DNA of 64,000 bases. Origin: Phoronis australis (Eukaryota; Phoronida; Phoronidae). The position numbers and the translations under genes were made by a program. The notes under the pieces are model-generated. The model had not been told where the DNA came from. It ran no database searches and worked only from the letters and a program-made list of their open reading frames with translations. The stretch lies in contig NMRA01000707.1 of NCBI GenBank assembly GCA_002633005.1, positions 84,478 to 148,477 on the forward strand, in the 5' to 3' direction. The first letter of the stretch is position 1, and each line of letters starts with the position of its first letter. Below, piece after piece: positions 21,764 to 34,154 of the stretch.

Positions 21764-22318
21764 GCCGGTGTCGTGTCCAATAATGCATCCTGGCGTGTGT
21801 TCAGCAGACGCTAGGACCTACGCTAGGCCTAGCTAAAACCTAGTCAAAGTCGCGTGTTCTCATGTAAAATACATGGCAATTTCTCACGTAATCTCGCGAA
21901 GTCTTGCTTTTTAGCGAGGTCCTAGCGTTACTGAACGGGAGGCTGTCCAATAATGCATCCAGAGCTGCCTCCCGTGTTCAGTAACGCTAGGACCTCGCTA
22001 AAAAGCAAGACTTCGCGAGACTACGTGAGATATTGCCGTGCATTTCAAATAAGAACACGTGACGTTGACTAGGTTTTAGCTAGGTCCTAGCGTAGGTCCT
22101 AGCGTCTACTGAAGGCACGCCAGCCTCCCGTTCAGTAGACCTCGCTAAAAAGCAAGACTTCGCGAAATTACGTGAGATATTGCCGTGCATTGTAAATACG
22201 AACACGTGACTGTGACTAGGTTTTAGCTAAGTCCTAGCGTAGGTCCTAGCGTCTACTGAACGCACGCCAGCTCAGGATGCATTATTGGACAGGATGCATT
22301 ATTGGACACGACACCGGC
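21764..22318. mobile_element. composite palindrome of three family M units
   Basis: Outer inverted ends gccggtgtcgtgtccaataa and its complement flank the block. The word gtccaataatgcatcc recurs internally in both orientations. Inside are three ~140-bp units of family M, one forward and two reversed, each with ctaggacct near its ends and aagcaagacttcgcgaga in the middle. The arrangement would fold into a long hairpin. Confidence 0.75.
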
Positions 22319-22837
22319 AATGGATCTCAAACGTTTCCTATTGAATTCACGCTCATAAATTGCCATCGTTTTATCGATTCCTTGGAAACTAGGGTAAACT
22401 AGAAGGTAATGCTCTCCTTCTCACCAGTGCAGTGAAAATGTGACTTAGTCAGGAATTCCATACCCCGCTGGCTCTCAACCGACCGAGTGCAACGGCACTG
22501 AGGGGACTGAGTACACTCTAGGAGCCAATAAGATAAATATACAGCTGTGTACACTTTCATATAGGTGGCGCTGTGGCAGAGAGCAGCTGGCAAAATAGGT
22601 GGCAGGAACACGATGATCTCCCGCGTGAAACTTAGGGGGAATTCCCAGTCCAGACTGTGATGGCGAGGCCAGAAGAGAGCGGGTTTGCTTGCTAGTTTTA
22701 TTGTTCATTTTTGGTGTTTAGCATATTCATAATTATGTGACAGTGTAGCACGCTTTGAAGCATTTGAAATGAGAAAGCATGTGGCTATTCTGGCTCTGCA
22801 TAAAACCACTTCAGACTACGCTCATCCACTCTGACCA

Positions 22838-22951
22838 CACAGGCGTCCTCAGCCTCAGGCTATCTAATAGCGTCCCCAATACACGACATACAATACTAGT
22901 AATATTACATGTAGTGAATTGGGGACGATTAGAAGCTGAGGACGCCTGTGA
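22838..22951. repeat. inverted-repeat element
   Basis: cacaggcgtcctcag and tccccaat on the left mirror attgggga and ctgaggacgcctgtg on the right, with a short AT-rich centre. MITE-like hairpin. Confidence 0.65.
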
Positions 22952-23788
22952 CTGACCACGGCACAGGCTTGGCTTGGGCATTTATCGGCCGTCTTACACG
23001 ATAGTAGATAGAATGTTATTATAGTGTCGTGGCTAGCAGTTGGCATGCGCCGGACATGTGGTTCAAATGGTTGTACAGTCTACAGGTTGTAGAATATAGG
23101 CAGTCGCACCGTGTGTAGTTTGATCTTTTAAATTATTATACATTTGTCTTTGACTCTAATTGAACATCTGCTGGAAATCTGGTGAGATTTGCAATCTTGC
23201 CATTTTGACAGACGTATGGATTGCTATATGAGTAGCTGCTTCTTGACTTTCGTCTGTTGTCATTCATTGCCTCATCCCTGTTAACAGTTAAGTAATCACT
23301 CATTTCGCCAGCTTAGGCTGGTGAGAGATTGCGAACCCCAACTGTGTGTTTGTGTAATATGGCGTGCACAGTCTGTACTTGATCCCTTTTCCTACTTATA
23401 GTGTATACTAGTGGTATGTTTTAAAAGGTCGAAATAAGTTCTGGTGTTCTAGTATTGCTCAACCTTCAGCCAGGTGGCACGTCTCCATTACAGTAAAAAA
23501 CTAGATCTAGTACAGCTTGGACGAAAACCGGTGATTTTTCACCTTCTTGGTGTCTGAAACTAAATTCCTTCTAAAAATTTGGTTAGTACCAATTTAACCG
23601 AATACGTAATGTATATTCACTGCAGTCCATGAACAGTAACAAAATAATTATATGAAAATGTGAAATATTACAAAATCCTCAAATAATTATTTGCTCCAAA
23701 TTGAGTGAAAAAAGGCATGGATTTTACTGATTCCCTGTGATTTTTGTAGGTCTAGGAATATGCTGATATCACGGTTACAATTGAAGAC
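22952..23788. other. 5' flank of the AKAP7-like gene
   Basis: No exon identified. This may hold promoter or 5' UTR sequence of the downstream gene, but no TATA box or start signal stands out. Confidence 0.35.
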
Positions 23789-24443
23789 ATGCCTGCTTGG
23801 CACAATGTTTTAACTGGAACCAAGCCTGTCCAGTCACAACTTCAAAAACTGACGTCTATCGCTTGTGCTCAGAGTCTCCCTTGTCTTTTCGCAAAAGTGA
23901 AGTTAAGCCAGTCATATCCAGTGGAAAAAGGAATCAGGACTTCAGGATGGCGAGAACAGCTTACATCATATTGCAAACAATTAATTATTTTACAAGAAAC
24001 GTGGTCCCCAAGTGATGCCATATGGTCGCCTGGTTTTGAAACAAAAGATTTCACAGACAGCACAGTAGGTTTTCACTCGGAACAATATCGGAGAACTTCT
24101 CTCCCAGATCCACCAGGCGTGAGACAGCTACCAGCGTTCATTCGTGCCAATTTAACAAATGGTAGTAGGTCGATGAACACTGGAAAAGATATGGAAGTGG
24201 ACGAAGAAAGATTAGACAGTGGTGATGATGCTGGGACTATGTTCATGGGTGAAGAATCTCGTCATGGTCTCCATGTTCCTGCACAGGGCAAAAAAAGAGG
24301 CGTTTTACCAGCCGATATACTGCAGTGTGTGACTCGGACTGTGACAGCAATGAATGGGGACCAGTTATCTGAGACGGTGTTTATGCCGCTGAAGATATTT
24401 CAGGTGGAACTTGAGAAAGAAGTGGTCTGGACATTTTCTACGG
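23789..24443 (+). CDS. tentative 5' coding exon of the AKAP7-like gene
   Basis: A 220-codon open frame beginning MPAWHNVLTGTK. A phase 1 donor (gtttgt) at 24444 matches the phase 1 start of the next exon; other in-phase donors (for example gtgaag at 24248) are possible. The frame is also open back to 23756, where ctag could act as an acceptor. It contains an acidic stretch (DMEVDEERLDSGDDAG) and a possible amphipathic helix (PADILQCVTRTVTAMNGDQ). It shows no similarity that I recognise to vertebrate AKAP7 N-termini. Confidence 0.4.
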
Positions 24444-27400
24444 GTTTGTAATTTTATGAGTTTTGAGCAAAATTAATGCGCTTGCAGAGCTTCAGATATG
24501 CAACCTGGCATTGCCAGCAAACTGCTGTGAGACGCGTACCACACAATCAGTGTCAGTGCTTTGTGGTCTATGCATGAATGTTGCTGGGCGATGTTTGTAA
24601 ACATTCCAGTTAATTACACCATTGCTTGCAAACTATATTTTTATAAGATCCATCCTACCTGCGTGTGTTTCTGTTAATTAGAGCAAGAACCACTTGTCAT
24701 TAGAGATTTACATTACCAGGTCCATTGCTAACATAAAAATCAGTTGAGAATTGTCTTTAAACACAAAAAACCACCACACTTAGTATTTTATATTCTGGGA
24801 AATTCAAAATTACTTCATCATGTGCGCAACTAGCCTAAAAATGGGGGGTTTGAATTTTTGAGAATGTGGTCCTTTTACTAATATATTCACAGGGTACGTT
24901 CAGAGCTATGAATTGGGCATTTGCCCAATTTTGGTAGTTCCTGCCTTTTTAGTGGACCTTTAGCTTGTTTTCTACATTTTTTTAGAGTTTTTGTTCCTCT
25001 GAGGTGGACCTTTGTGCCCACTTCGACAAATGAAGGGGCTTGTTCGAGCCCCCTTGAGCTCCCCCTTGGGTGCGCGCATGCTCTTGTTCATATATTTTAC
25101 AAATCTGTGTCTTCAACTGAATTTGTGAAGCCAAGTCATTAAAAAAGAAGCTCTGTGGAGCTTGCCACAAAACCATCCTGACTCAGTACTTGTGGTACCT
25201 CTTGTATGAACTGTAACTATATACCCCTTTTATTAGGGTCTAATTCCTTTTTGTATTATGAAGCAGAGTTAGTTTATGAAACTCAAAATTACCTCACATG
25301 CAGTATGCATGGAGAGTTTTGTTGTGGCATACTGATCAATGTGCTTGGTCCACATCATTCCAGCATAAAGCATTTGACTTGTACTTAATACTGTGACCAC
25401 AGACCCTTTTGGTCTTGTTGTTATGGCTTAACTATGGAAAGTACTTCATGTTGAGTGTGGATATAAACCTGCCTTCTATCACAGGTTATTGATTTAGATC
25501 ACCTACTGTTATGAAATTGGTCTCAAATAATTTTTTAGTGATACAAGGTTTGATTTCTAGGTTTAATAAGAAAATAAATTAATGCCTTGGAACTGACTCT
25601 ACAAGTTGTGATGATGTCTCATATATGAGTATGGTCTTTAGGAATGACATGGTGCCAATTCTTCGTGAGACCAAAAGCACTTCTCATCTGAGCAAGCAAC
25701 AAGCTGAGACAAGTTACATAATAAATAAAAAATTAATGTCTTTGAGGGATCACAGGCTTATTTCCTGCATAAAACGTATTCAGCTGTGTGTCAAGGGTGC
25801 AATGTGGCTTACTGTGATGAGTGGCCACTTCCTTTACTCAGGGTCATGGGTTGAAGTTCCACTGGGGTGCACTTCTAGACCCGTGAGTCAGATTTCAAGC
25901 CCCACAGCTCGTATTTAACTTCAGCATGAAAATGGTTTCAGGTGGTCATAGCACTGGGCCAACCTACCCATGTCTAGTACAGCATGTATCAGATGTGAAT
26001 TATTTTGGTTTTACTCTTTAATTATTGGACTTTTTGTTTGCTAAAAATTACCCAAGCAGTAATTCTGCAAACTACAATCAATAGCTGTCTGTAAATCTAG
26101 CTACTATGTCCGCCAGTGAGTCATAAAGTCTATTGCAGGAGAGGCCTCTGGATCTGCTGGCAACAACAAGAGGAGTCTTACAGTGAAAAGAAAAATGTGG
26201 AAAAAGCGAAAATCTGATGATTCCAAAACACCGAGAGTTCGACCAAACCACTTTATTGCTGTGCCAACTCTGGCTCCCTCTGTAGGTAAACTAAATAAGG
26301 TGAAGTCTTGTATTATTTTTAACAAAACTCATGGTATTTCTTTATGCCTGGAATTTTGCTGAACATTGTATTTAATTGTATTTAGTGGATCCTTTTAATC
26401 TGCCTGATTTTAAGGCATTAGGAGCTGTAAGCCTAGAATGATATTTGGTAATTGTGACGCACAACCGAATTAATACTGCTTTTGAAGACTCGTTTGTCCT
26501 GGTCGTGTGGCAAAAAGGGAAATCTTGATGTGTGTCACATTCATAAGGTTCCGTTGTCCATTAGATAGTTCCTTGATTAGTGCATTCTGGGACTTATTTC
26601 ACAATGAGCACAGTTGTGGCTACAAATTATTCGCACCCTCATTTTCCTGAAGAAAAACAACAAGTTAAAAAGTAAAATTTTGACACTGCTAAAATGTTTT
26701 TTTATGCTGAAGTTCCTAATTTGCAAATTAACTTTTTATATTTGAGAAAAAATCAATTGATTTGACTGACAAAAACCAAATTGAAGATAGGCAAATTGTT
26801 TCTAAAAAGAATGAAATTGCTTCGATTTCCTTAAAATGTGTCTCATCCTTTCCGTAAACAACAGGGGCCTGTGGCCAGGGTTGCATATTGAGATGAGTGT
26901 TGTTGTTCATTTTAAGTCTTGGCTTTTTAAATGGTGGTCAAGGATACTTAAACTCGAGCAACAGCACACACCTGAAAGTGCAGCGTCTGAAAGATAGGGG
27001 TTACCCGGCCTTCCTAAAGGATGGCTATTAGACAGGAAGTCAGGTGTAGGTAATAGATCACTGTATAAAAACAGGCTACCAGAAGAACATGGCAGCTGCA
27101 TTCACAATGTAGTTCCTCACCTTCTAATGCAGCTTGCATGCCTGATGATGTCACAAACTTGTGCCCAGACTTACAAACATGCTATAGAGACTTCATGGCT
27201 GATCTGTGAGCTACGTTTGTGAGTCAGGAGCTTTATTTTTTGGGTGCGTACCACATGTTTTGTGAGTCCGGCATTGTGTTTAGTGGTTGGTGAGTGATAT
27301 GTTTTAGTGCTGTCTGCGAGACATGTCTGTAAGCGAGGAATTATGAAGAATAGATCAGTAAGGATTTGGAGAGTTATATATCTTGAGTTTAATTTCAAGT

Positions 27401-30400
27401 TTGAAGCCAGACATGCTAGGGGCAAGATATGCTGACTCACACAATAATAGACAACACGCCTTGGTGGTAAAACAAAACATTAGCTATAGCACCATGACTT
27501 TGCATGTACAGTCCAATGACATATGTTTGTCTACCTGATTTGAAGATCCAGCTTGTTCTGCTGTTGTTCAATCTCTACATTTTTGTTTGCGCACAGATCG
27601 TTTCAAAGTTAAAAGAAGTTCAAGAGTCTGTGATTCAGAAAAACGAAGCTTTTCGAGATGCAATGGTTTCCGTGGCAACAGCTCATCTGACATTCATGGT
27701 GATTAACCTAGAGAATGAAGAGCATTTGGAAAAAGCTAAAACAGCCCTGGACGACTGTGGGGAAGTATTAGAAAAGAGGTTGACAAACAGCCATATCGAA
27801 CTGAGTGTTAAAGGTACAACACGACTGAATAAATAATTTAAAGTTGCCCTTAACCGTCCCTCCCTCACAGACCTCTTGCCACTGAACACTGGTTCCACTT
27901 TGTTCTTTTCTTAGAGGAGAAGGGGTTTGTGGGTTTGGAAAGAACAGACTTCTTGTTATTGCTAGGGACCATATCAAAAGCCAGGTCTCAACCAGTAACG
28001 AGATGTTGATAAATCACTTCTATTCTGATTTTAGGAGAAAGTGGAGACCAGGCATGCGTCCTGTAGAGGCGAATGTCCTGTGAAAACGCAAGATATTGTG
28101 AGATATTGCCATGCATTACAAGCAGAGCATGTGATCACGCGAGATTCTTGCATCTACATAACTCTACCCATGGCAGTTGTAATGTTTAAGTCAAAAGTTT
28201 GTGTTTTTAAAGCAAGGCGATCCATTGTTCAGAAGCGGGAAGTGAATGACGTCAGTGAAAAACTGCATCTAGGGTAAACACCTGAGAATTCAGAGTGATG
28301 CTGTGTTATTTCAGGACGGGCCTAAGTAGCTCTGTGTTGTGCAAAATTATGAGCACCAACTTCCCTCATTCAGAAAAGATGGGAGTTATGCCCCTTTAAA
28401 AGATGTGTTTTTTCAGGACGGGCCTAAGTTACTCTGAGCTATGTGCTGTGCAAAATTATGAGCACCAACTTCCATCATTCGGAAAAGATGGGAGTTATGC
28501 CACTTTGATGATACAATAACTAATCACAAACCAGACTTCCTGGGAATTTCCTAAAACTGGCCCACCAATGTTAGTACATGTAACTGCTGTATGGTTGGAA
28601 AATTTTGTCAGTTTTCATGGCAACAATTGTAGTTGTCAGCAACAAAAACTTCAAATCTGCATATCATTTCCTGTTGGTTTATTTTTACTGGGTCTTACTC
28701 ATTCCGTGGCAAGTTAGTATGTTTTTGGTTTTCTTGGAAGGTATTGGGTCGTTCCGAGATGAAGTGGTTTTTGCAAAAGTTGAAAAAAGCGAAGCACTGG
28801 ACAGACTGTACATTATTGATGGTAAGTGGACACATCTTCTTGATGTAATATGGACATACTCGAGTGTTAATTCTGTTTTTAGGGTTTCTTTTTCTTTTCT
28901 TGATTAAAATGACCAATTACAGTTGGGAAGGAATTTTTATTCATTTTGATCAAAGCCTTGTAATATTTTGAAACATGTAGTGATAATGCCATCTGGTTGT
29001 CAGTTGAGGAAACGGTTTTTCATTTACCTTCTAATGGCAATCTGATAAAGTCTCACCTCTTTAGGAGACAACATGGCCACCAAGTGAAATTTTGTTTTTC
29101 ATTTTTTCATAAAAGTTGTGTAGCATCAAATTTTGCTTTACAGTGTTCAAGTCCTTTTCCATAGCTACAGTCTCACCAGGAAATATATTAAAAAAATTTG
29201 ATATTAAAAAATTTTGGGCATTCACAACAATGTTCAAATACTTTGAAAAACAAAATAAGGGCAGTTTTGGCAGTTGTGACAAGATTTTGCTTTATGTTTC
29301 GCAACGTAATTTTACTAGGACCCGTTTCAAGAAAACTGACTGAGCTAATACAAATCGTTTCAGTCAGTTTTAAGCAAAAACTTAAATTTGTCTCAAATTC
29401 GTTTCAAGAAAGAGATCTTTAAGTTTGACTAAAAATAAGTTTTGTCTTACTTTTTACTGACTTTCCGGATATGGAAGTTACAAAGCTTGGAAGTTGAGAC
29501 AAGTCTTAGACTTAAGTCAAAAATGAACTTAACACAGTGTCTGGGAATGGGCCCTTGGCCTTCAGATAAATGAAATGCCGAGAGGTGGTAATGTTAACTC
29601 AGCAAAACTGAGCACCACTGAAAATGGAACTTTTTACATTTCAGAGGTGGTAAGAATGTCATTTGCGAAGCATGGCATATTTCCGACAGATGACGTGAGC
29701 TTTGCACCGCACATCACCATCATGAAGCTCTCGAAGAATCTCATGAAATTCAAGAAAATTGGTAAGAGAAATGACCCGGTCTTCTTCCATTGTGGACTCA
29801 AACATGGTGCTGACCCATTTTCGTTAAGTTCTGAGCCACGTTGGAAAATCTTGGGCCCTGCTTGAAAACCCGTGAGGTTCATTTAAAATCACGGGTAGTG
29901 TTGGTGGTCAGTGCAATGGACCCCACTGTGTGGCCCAGTTACAGAGGTCATCATGAGTGATATTCTGGTGGTCATTGCAATGCGCTTAACTGTTTGGCTT
30001 AGTCACAATCACCAGCGGCATTGAAAAACGCATGGACATAATTCCTTATTTAGAAGAGAATGATTTACCTCAAGGCTTCTGATAGAGCCCAAGCTTTTCA
30101 GCAAAGGTCAAAAGAGTGCATAACATGCTGGGATAAACAACACTGAGTCACCAGGAGTACCTGAGTAGAGTCCAGTAACGGTAGGACCTCGCTAGGACCT
30201 CACTAGAAAAGCAAGATTTTGCGAGATTAGGCGAGATATTGCCATGTACTTCCAATGAGAGTACTTGATCTTGGCTAGATTTTTCTCGCCACGAGACAGC
30301 TACATGGATGTCATGTACATCTGAGAAGGATAATATTGCCGTCGTCACTGTCTGGGCGTCCAGCGTCTGCAGCTGTATCTCCTAAACTCCTCACAGGATC

Positions 30401-33400
30401 TTCATGAGATTTGGCTGATGTGTTCCTATCAAGCTGGCGACGGAGGACGACAAGTTTCAGACCTCTCCGATTACGTGTGCGCCCCTTAGTGGCAATTTTA
30501 TTTTTTTACGCTCACCTCTGTATCTTCGGAGGTCCTGAACGTATTTTCACAAATTTTGGAATATAGGCATCTATTAGTGAGATGACATTATCCTCTTGTT
30601 TTCGGATGGATTTTACGTAGTTTGCGCCACCTAGTGGCCACTTTTGATGTTTTCGAGTCAGATTTTTGACGTCCACCCCTCTACCAAACCGCTCAAAGGA
30701 TGATTGTGAAAATTTGCGCGTACATTCTTACTATGAAAAGTGGGGCTGACGATGATTTTTCGACGACTTTGATTACTTTGGTTCCTCCCAGTGGCAGTTT
30801 TGTTTTTTTGCACCCATGGATGTATCTCCTGGTCCGTTCGCAGAATCATTATTAAATTTAGCAAGTTTATTCATATGATGCTGACAGCGAACGACAACGA
30901 CTTTCGTAGGGATGGGACTTCTGGTGTGCCCCCTAGTGGCAATTTTAGCTTTTACGTTTACATCTCTCTTTAAAGGTCCTCAACCCATTTTTATGCGCCC
31001 ACATATTTATATGCGGAGGCGTCCGCTGCTCTATCTCCAAAACCCTTTAACATACGTTCATGAAATTTGGCACGTATGTTCCATTCATGAATGGGACGGC
31101 ATGTGCGAACTTTCGGACGGATCCGACTACCGGTGTGCCCCCTAGTGGCAATTTTAGTTTTTTACGCTTACCTTTGTATCTTCAAAAGTCCTTAACGGAT
31201 TTTCATGAAATTTACTTTGAAGGCACCTATTAGTGAGATGACGCTATCCTGCCCTTTTCAGATGGATTCGACATAGTTTGCGCCACCTAGTGGCCATTTT
31301 TAGTGTTTTCGAGTCTGTTTTTGTGCGTCCACCCCTCTGTCATCCAAACCGCTCAAAGGATGATTGTGAAAATTGGCATGGATATGCTTACTATGTAGAG
31401 GACGGTTGACGATGATTTTCTGACGATTTCAACTACTGTGGTGCCTCCTAGTGGCAGTTTTGTTTTTTTTGCGCCTATGGCGGTATCTCCTAAACCTTTC
31501 GCAGGATCTTTACGAAATTGTGTAAGTATATTTATATGATGGTAACAACGGAAGATGACGACATTTGGACGGAACCGACTACCGGTGTGCCCCTTGGTGG
31601 CAATTTTATTTTGTTATGCTTACCTTTGTATCTTCAAAAGTTTTGAACGGATTTTCATGAAATTTGGTATGTAAGCACCTATTAGTGAGATGACGCTATC
31701 CTCCCGTTTTCAGATGGATTTGACATAGTTTGCGCCACCTAGTGGCCATTTTTTCTGTTTTCGAGTCTGTATTTTTGCGTCCACCCCTCTGTCAACCAAA
31801 CCGCTCAAAGGATGATTGTGAAAATTGCCGTGTATGTGCTTACTATAAGGAAGACAGCTGACAATGATTTTCAGACAATTTGGACTACTGTGGCGCCTCC
31901 TAGTGGCAGTTTTGTTTTTTTTGCGCCCATGGCTGTATCTCCCAAACCGTTTGCAGGATCTTTACTAAATTTAGCAAGTGTATTTATGTGATGTTGACAA
32001 CGGACGATGACAACTTTAGGATGGTTCTGACTACCGNNNNNNNNNNNNNNNNNNNNNNNNNNNNNNNNNNNNNNNNNNNNNNNNNNNNNNNNNNNNNNNN
32101 NNNNNNNNNNNNNNNNNNNNNNNNNNNNNNNNNNNNNNNNNNNNNNNNNNNNNNNNNNNNNNNNNNNNNNNNNNNNNNNNNNNNNNNNNNNNNNNNNNNN
32201 NNNNNNNNNNNNNNNNNNNNNNNNNNNNNNNNNNNNNNNNNNNNNNNNNNNNNNNNNNNNNNNNNNNNNNNNNNNNNNNNNNNNNNNNNNNNNNNNNNNN
32301 NNNNNNNNNNNNNNNNNNNNNNNNNNNNNNNNNNNNNNNNNNNNNNNNNNNNNNNNNNNNNNNNNNNNNNNNNNNNNNNNNNNNNNNNNNNNNNNNNNNN
32401 NNNNNNNNNNNNNNNNNNNNNNNNNNNNNNNNNNNNNNNNNNNNNNNNNNNNNNNNNNNNNNNNNNNNNNNNNNNNNNNNNNNNNNNNNNNNNNNNNNNN
32501 NNNNNNAAGAGAAATTATTTAACTAATCATAATTGGTGTTTTTAAGGTCAAAATGACCCACTTCGCACCCTTACACCCCAAATCTTCCGGGAAATAGCTG
32601 TTACACTACGGTCACGCATCCACTCACCCGGCGACTCAATGAGTGACATGTCGGTCTTACCGAAAAAATTCTCGAACGTTTTTAGGAGATGAGGCCAGCA
32701 AGTGCTAAGTCGTAAATATTAAAACACGCTCTACTTGACTGCTTGACTTGGGCGCATTTCAACGCTCTGCGTTGCTCTTGTTATAAAATTTGGGATATAG
32801 GTGTCTATTAGTGTGATGACGCTATCCTCGTGTTTTTGGATGACTTCGAGGTATTTTGCGCCACCCAGTGACCATTTTTACTGTTTTTGAGTCTGGTTTT
32901 TGGCGTCCACCCCTCTATCAACCAAACTGCTCCAAGGATGGTTGTGAAAATTAGCATGTAACTATGTTCTTACTATGAAGAGCATTGCTGACGATGATTT
33001 TCCAATGCCTTCAACTACTGTGGCACCTCCTAGTGGCAGTTTTTTTGCCCCCATGGCTGTATCTCCTAAACCGTTTGTAGGATCTTTACTAAATTTAGCA
33101 AGTTGACAACGGAATACGACGATGACTTTCGCGCAGATTTTTACATCAGTATGCCCCCTAGTGGCAATTTTTTTGTTTTACGTTAAAGGTTTTTAACAGA
33201 GTTTCATAAACTTTGGAATATAGGCATCTATTGGAGAAGTGACGCTATCCTACCATTTTCTGATGGATTCGAGGTTTTTTGTGCCACCTAATGGCCATTT
33301 TAGCTGTTATCGAGTCTGTTTTTTGGCATCCACCCGTCTGTCAACCAAACCATTCTGAGAATGATTTTTGAAAATTGGCGAATATGACTTATTCTCATTG

Positions 33401-34154
33401 TGAAGAGGACAGTTGAGGATGACGATGTCGACTTCTGTGGCGCCTCCTAGTGGTGGTTTGTGTTGTTTTGCGCCCATAGCTGTATCTCCTAAACCCACTG
33501 CCAGATCTTTATTGAATTTAGTTAGTGTATTTATATGAAGCTAACAAAAGATGGCGACTTTCAGGCGGATGCTGTGCCCCCTAGTGGCAGTTTCATTTTT
33601 TTTCTGTTTCTCTGAATTTTTTGTCAGATTTTTATGAAATTTAGTAAATAACTTTCTATTGAAGAAGCTGTGGCATGTTCCATTTTCAGATGGATTGGAC
33701 ATTTTGTGCCATCTAGTGGCCATTTTTATGATACAAATTAACAACTCCAGAAGCACTCCATTTGCGGTGCATTCCTGGGCGCATTTCAGCACTCTGTGTT
33801 GCTCTTGTCTTACTGCCTGTCATCTTAGCTTTGATTGTTAATGGCTGTGAGATTTTTAACAAATGCCAATTTCTGTCAGTAGTTGAATCAGGAGCACCGA
33901 TGTTGCATTTATAAACACTGGAGCATCTGTCCGAGGATTTGCAGTAAGAGTTTGTCATTGCACTATTTTCTTCTGTTTATCTAGGTGTGAAAAAAATCAG
34001 TAAAGAGCTGTACTGTGACTTTGAAGATGCTAAATTCGGTGTTCAACCAGTGACATCTCTTCAACTGTGTGCCATGTCGAACCCTAAGGATGACAGCGGC
34101 TACTACAGAGTACCTCATTCTGTCCCAATAGGTGGAGCTGTACAGACTCCTTGA
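23789..34154 (+). CDS. AKAP7: A-kinase anchor protein 7 (AKAP7/AKAP18)-like
   Basis: Five well-supported exons, 26139-26281, 27597-27813, 28741-28821, 29645-29761 and 33985-34154, encode 241 residues that follow the AKAP7 2H phosphoesterase domain from its first beta strand (NHFIAVPT) to GYYRVPHSVPIGG. Both catalytic-type histidine motifs are present: HLTFMVI and HITIMKL, the HxTx pattern of the 2H family, which in AKAP7 binds AMP-type nucleotides. A tentative upstream exon, 23789-24443, would bring the protein to 460 residues. Known: AKAP7 tethers PKA near its targets in muscle and epithelia. Odd: the protein as read ends GGAVQTP and lacks the C-terminal amphipathic helix that binds PKA regulatory subunits in vertebrates. 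All splice phases agree. Confidence 0.88.
24912..24929. repeat. short perfect palindrome
   Basis: attgggca, tt, tgcccaat: eight-base perfect stem in an intron of the AKAP7-like gene. Confidence 0.6.
26139..26281 (+). CDS. AKAP7-like exon: basic linker and first strand
   Basis: Acceptor tattgcag, donor gtaggt, phase 1 to 0. Basic run KRKMWKKRKSDD is a likely nuclear localisation signal, as annotated for this part of AKAP7; then RPNHFIAVPTLAPS starts the phosphoesterase fold. I chose the phase 0 donor because it restores a gap-free reading into the next exon. Confidence 0.85.
27597..27813 (+). CDS. AKAP7-like exon: first histidine motif
   Basis: Acceptor gcgcacag, donor gtacaa, phase 0 to 1. 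Reads IVSKLKEVQESVIQKNEAF, then AHLTFMVINLENEEHLEKA with the first HxT motif. Confidence 0.9.
28035..28145 (-). mobile_element. family M element, decayed copy
   Basis: cgcaagatattgtgagatattgccatgcatt and agcatgtgatca recall the middle of family M units (gcaagacttcgcgag, gagatattgccgtgcatt, aacacgtgac). Ends lost. Confidence 0.45.
28311..28510 (+). repeat. tandem duplication, ~102-bp unit
   Basis: Two copies starting tcaggacgggcctaag (28311 and 28413) and containing caaaattatgagcaccaact and agatgggagttatgcc, a few bases different. Confidence 0.8.
28741..28821 (+). CDS. AKAP7-like exon: central strand
   Basis: Acceptor cttggaag, donor gtaagt, phase 1-1, reading IGSFRDEVVFAKVEKSEALD. Corresponds to the GIGTF segment of AKAP7. 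Confidence 0.88.
29645..29761 (+). CDS. AKAP7-like exon: second histidine motif
   Basis: Acceptor catttcag, donor gtaaga, phase 1-1. Reads VVRMSFAKHGIFPTDD and FAPHITIMKLSKNL with the second HxT motif. Confidence 0.9.
30165..30292 (-). mobile_element. family M element
   Basis: agtaacggtaggacctcgct, then gaaaagcaagattttgcgag and gagatattgccatgtacttc, ending with ttggctagattttt. In the last intron of the AKAP7-like gene. Confidence 0.65.
30300..33760 (-). repeat. higher-order tandem array with CTCF-like motifs
   Basis: About 17 monomers of roughly 150 bp. Each carries tatctcctaaacc-like and ttcatgaaatttgg-like words and then a core close to CCACCTAGTGGC. Three core types alternate: gcgccacctagtggcca, gcgcctcctagtggcag and gtgccccctagtggcaa, so the true period is about 450 bp (for example 31277 to 31731, 31441 to 31891). 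On the minus strand the first type reads TGGCCACTAGGTGGCGCAAA, which by eye differs at 3 of the first 19 places from the published CTCF consensus. All cores point the same way. The array lies in the last intron of the AKAP7-like gene and is broken by an N gap. Confidence 0.8.
32037..32506. other. assembly gap (N)
   Basis: 470 unknown bases inside the tandem array. The true length is probably unknown because arrays collapse during assembly. Confidence 0.99.
33985..34154 (+). CDS. AKAP7-like last exon as read
   Basis: Acceptor tttatctag, phase 1, reading VKKISKELYCDFEDAKFG, LQLCAMSNPKDDSGYYRV, then PIGGAVQTP and TGA. A phase 1 donor-like gtggag at 34132 could skip this stop and lead to a further exon; none was found in the window. 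Confidence 0.85.

Noticed and set aside
31988-32545. 185-codon frame spanning the Ns
   Set aside because: Almost all of it is assembly gap.
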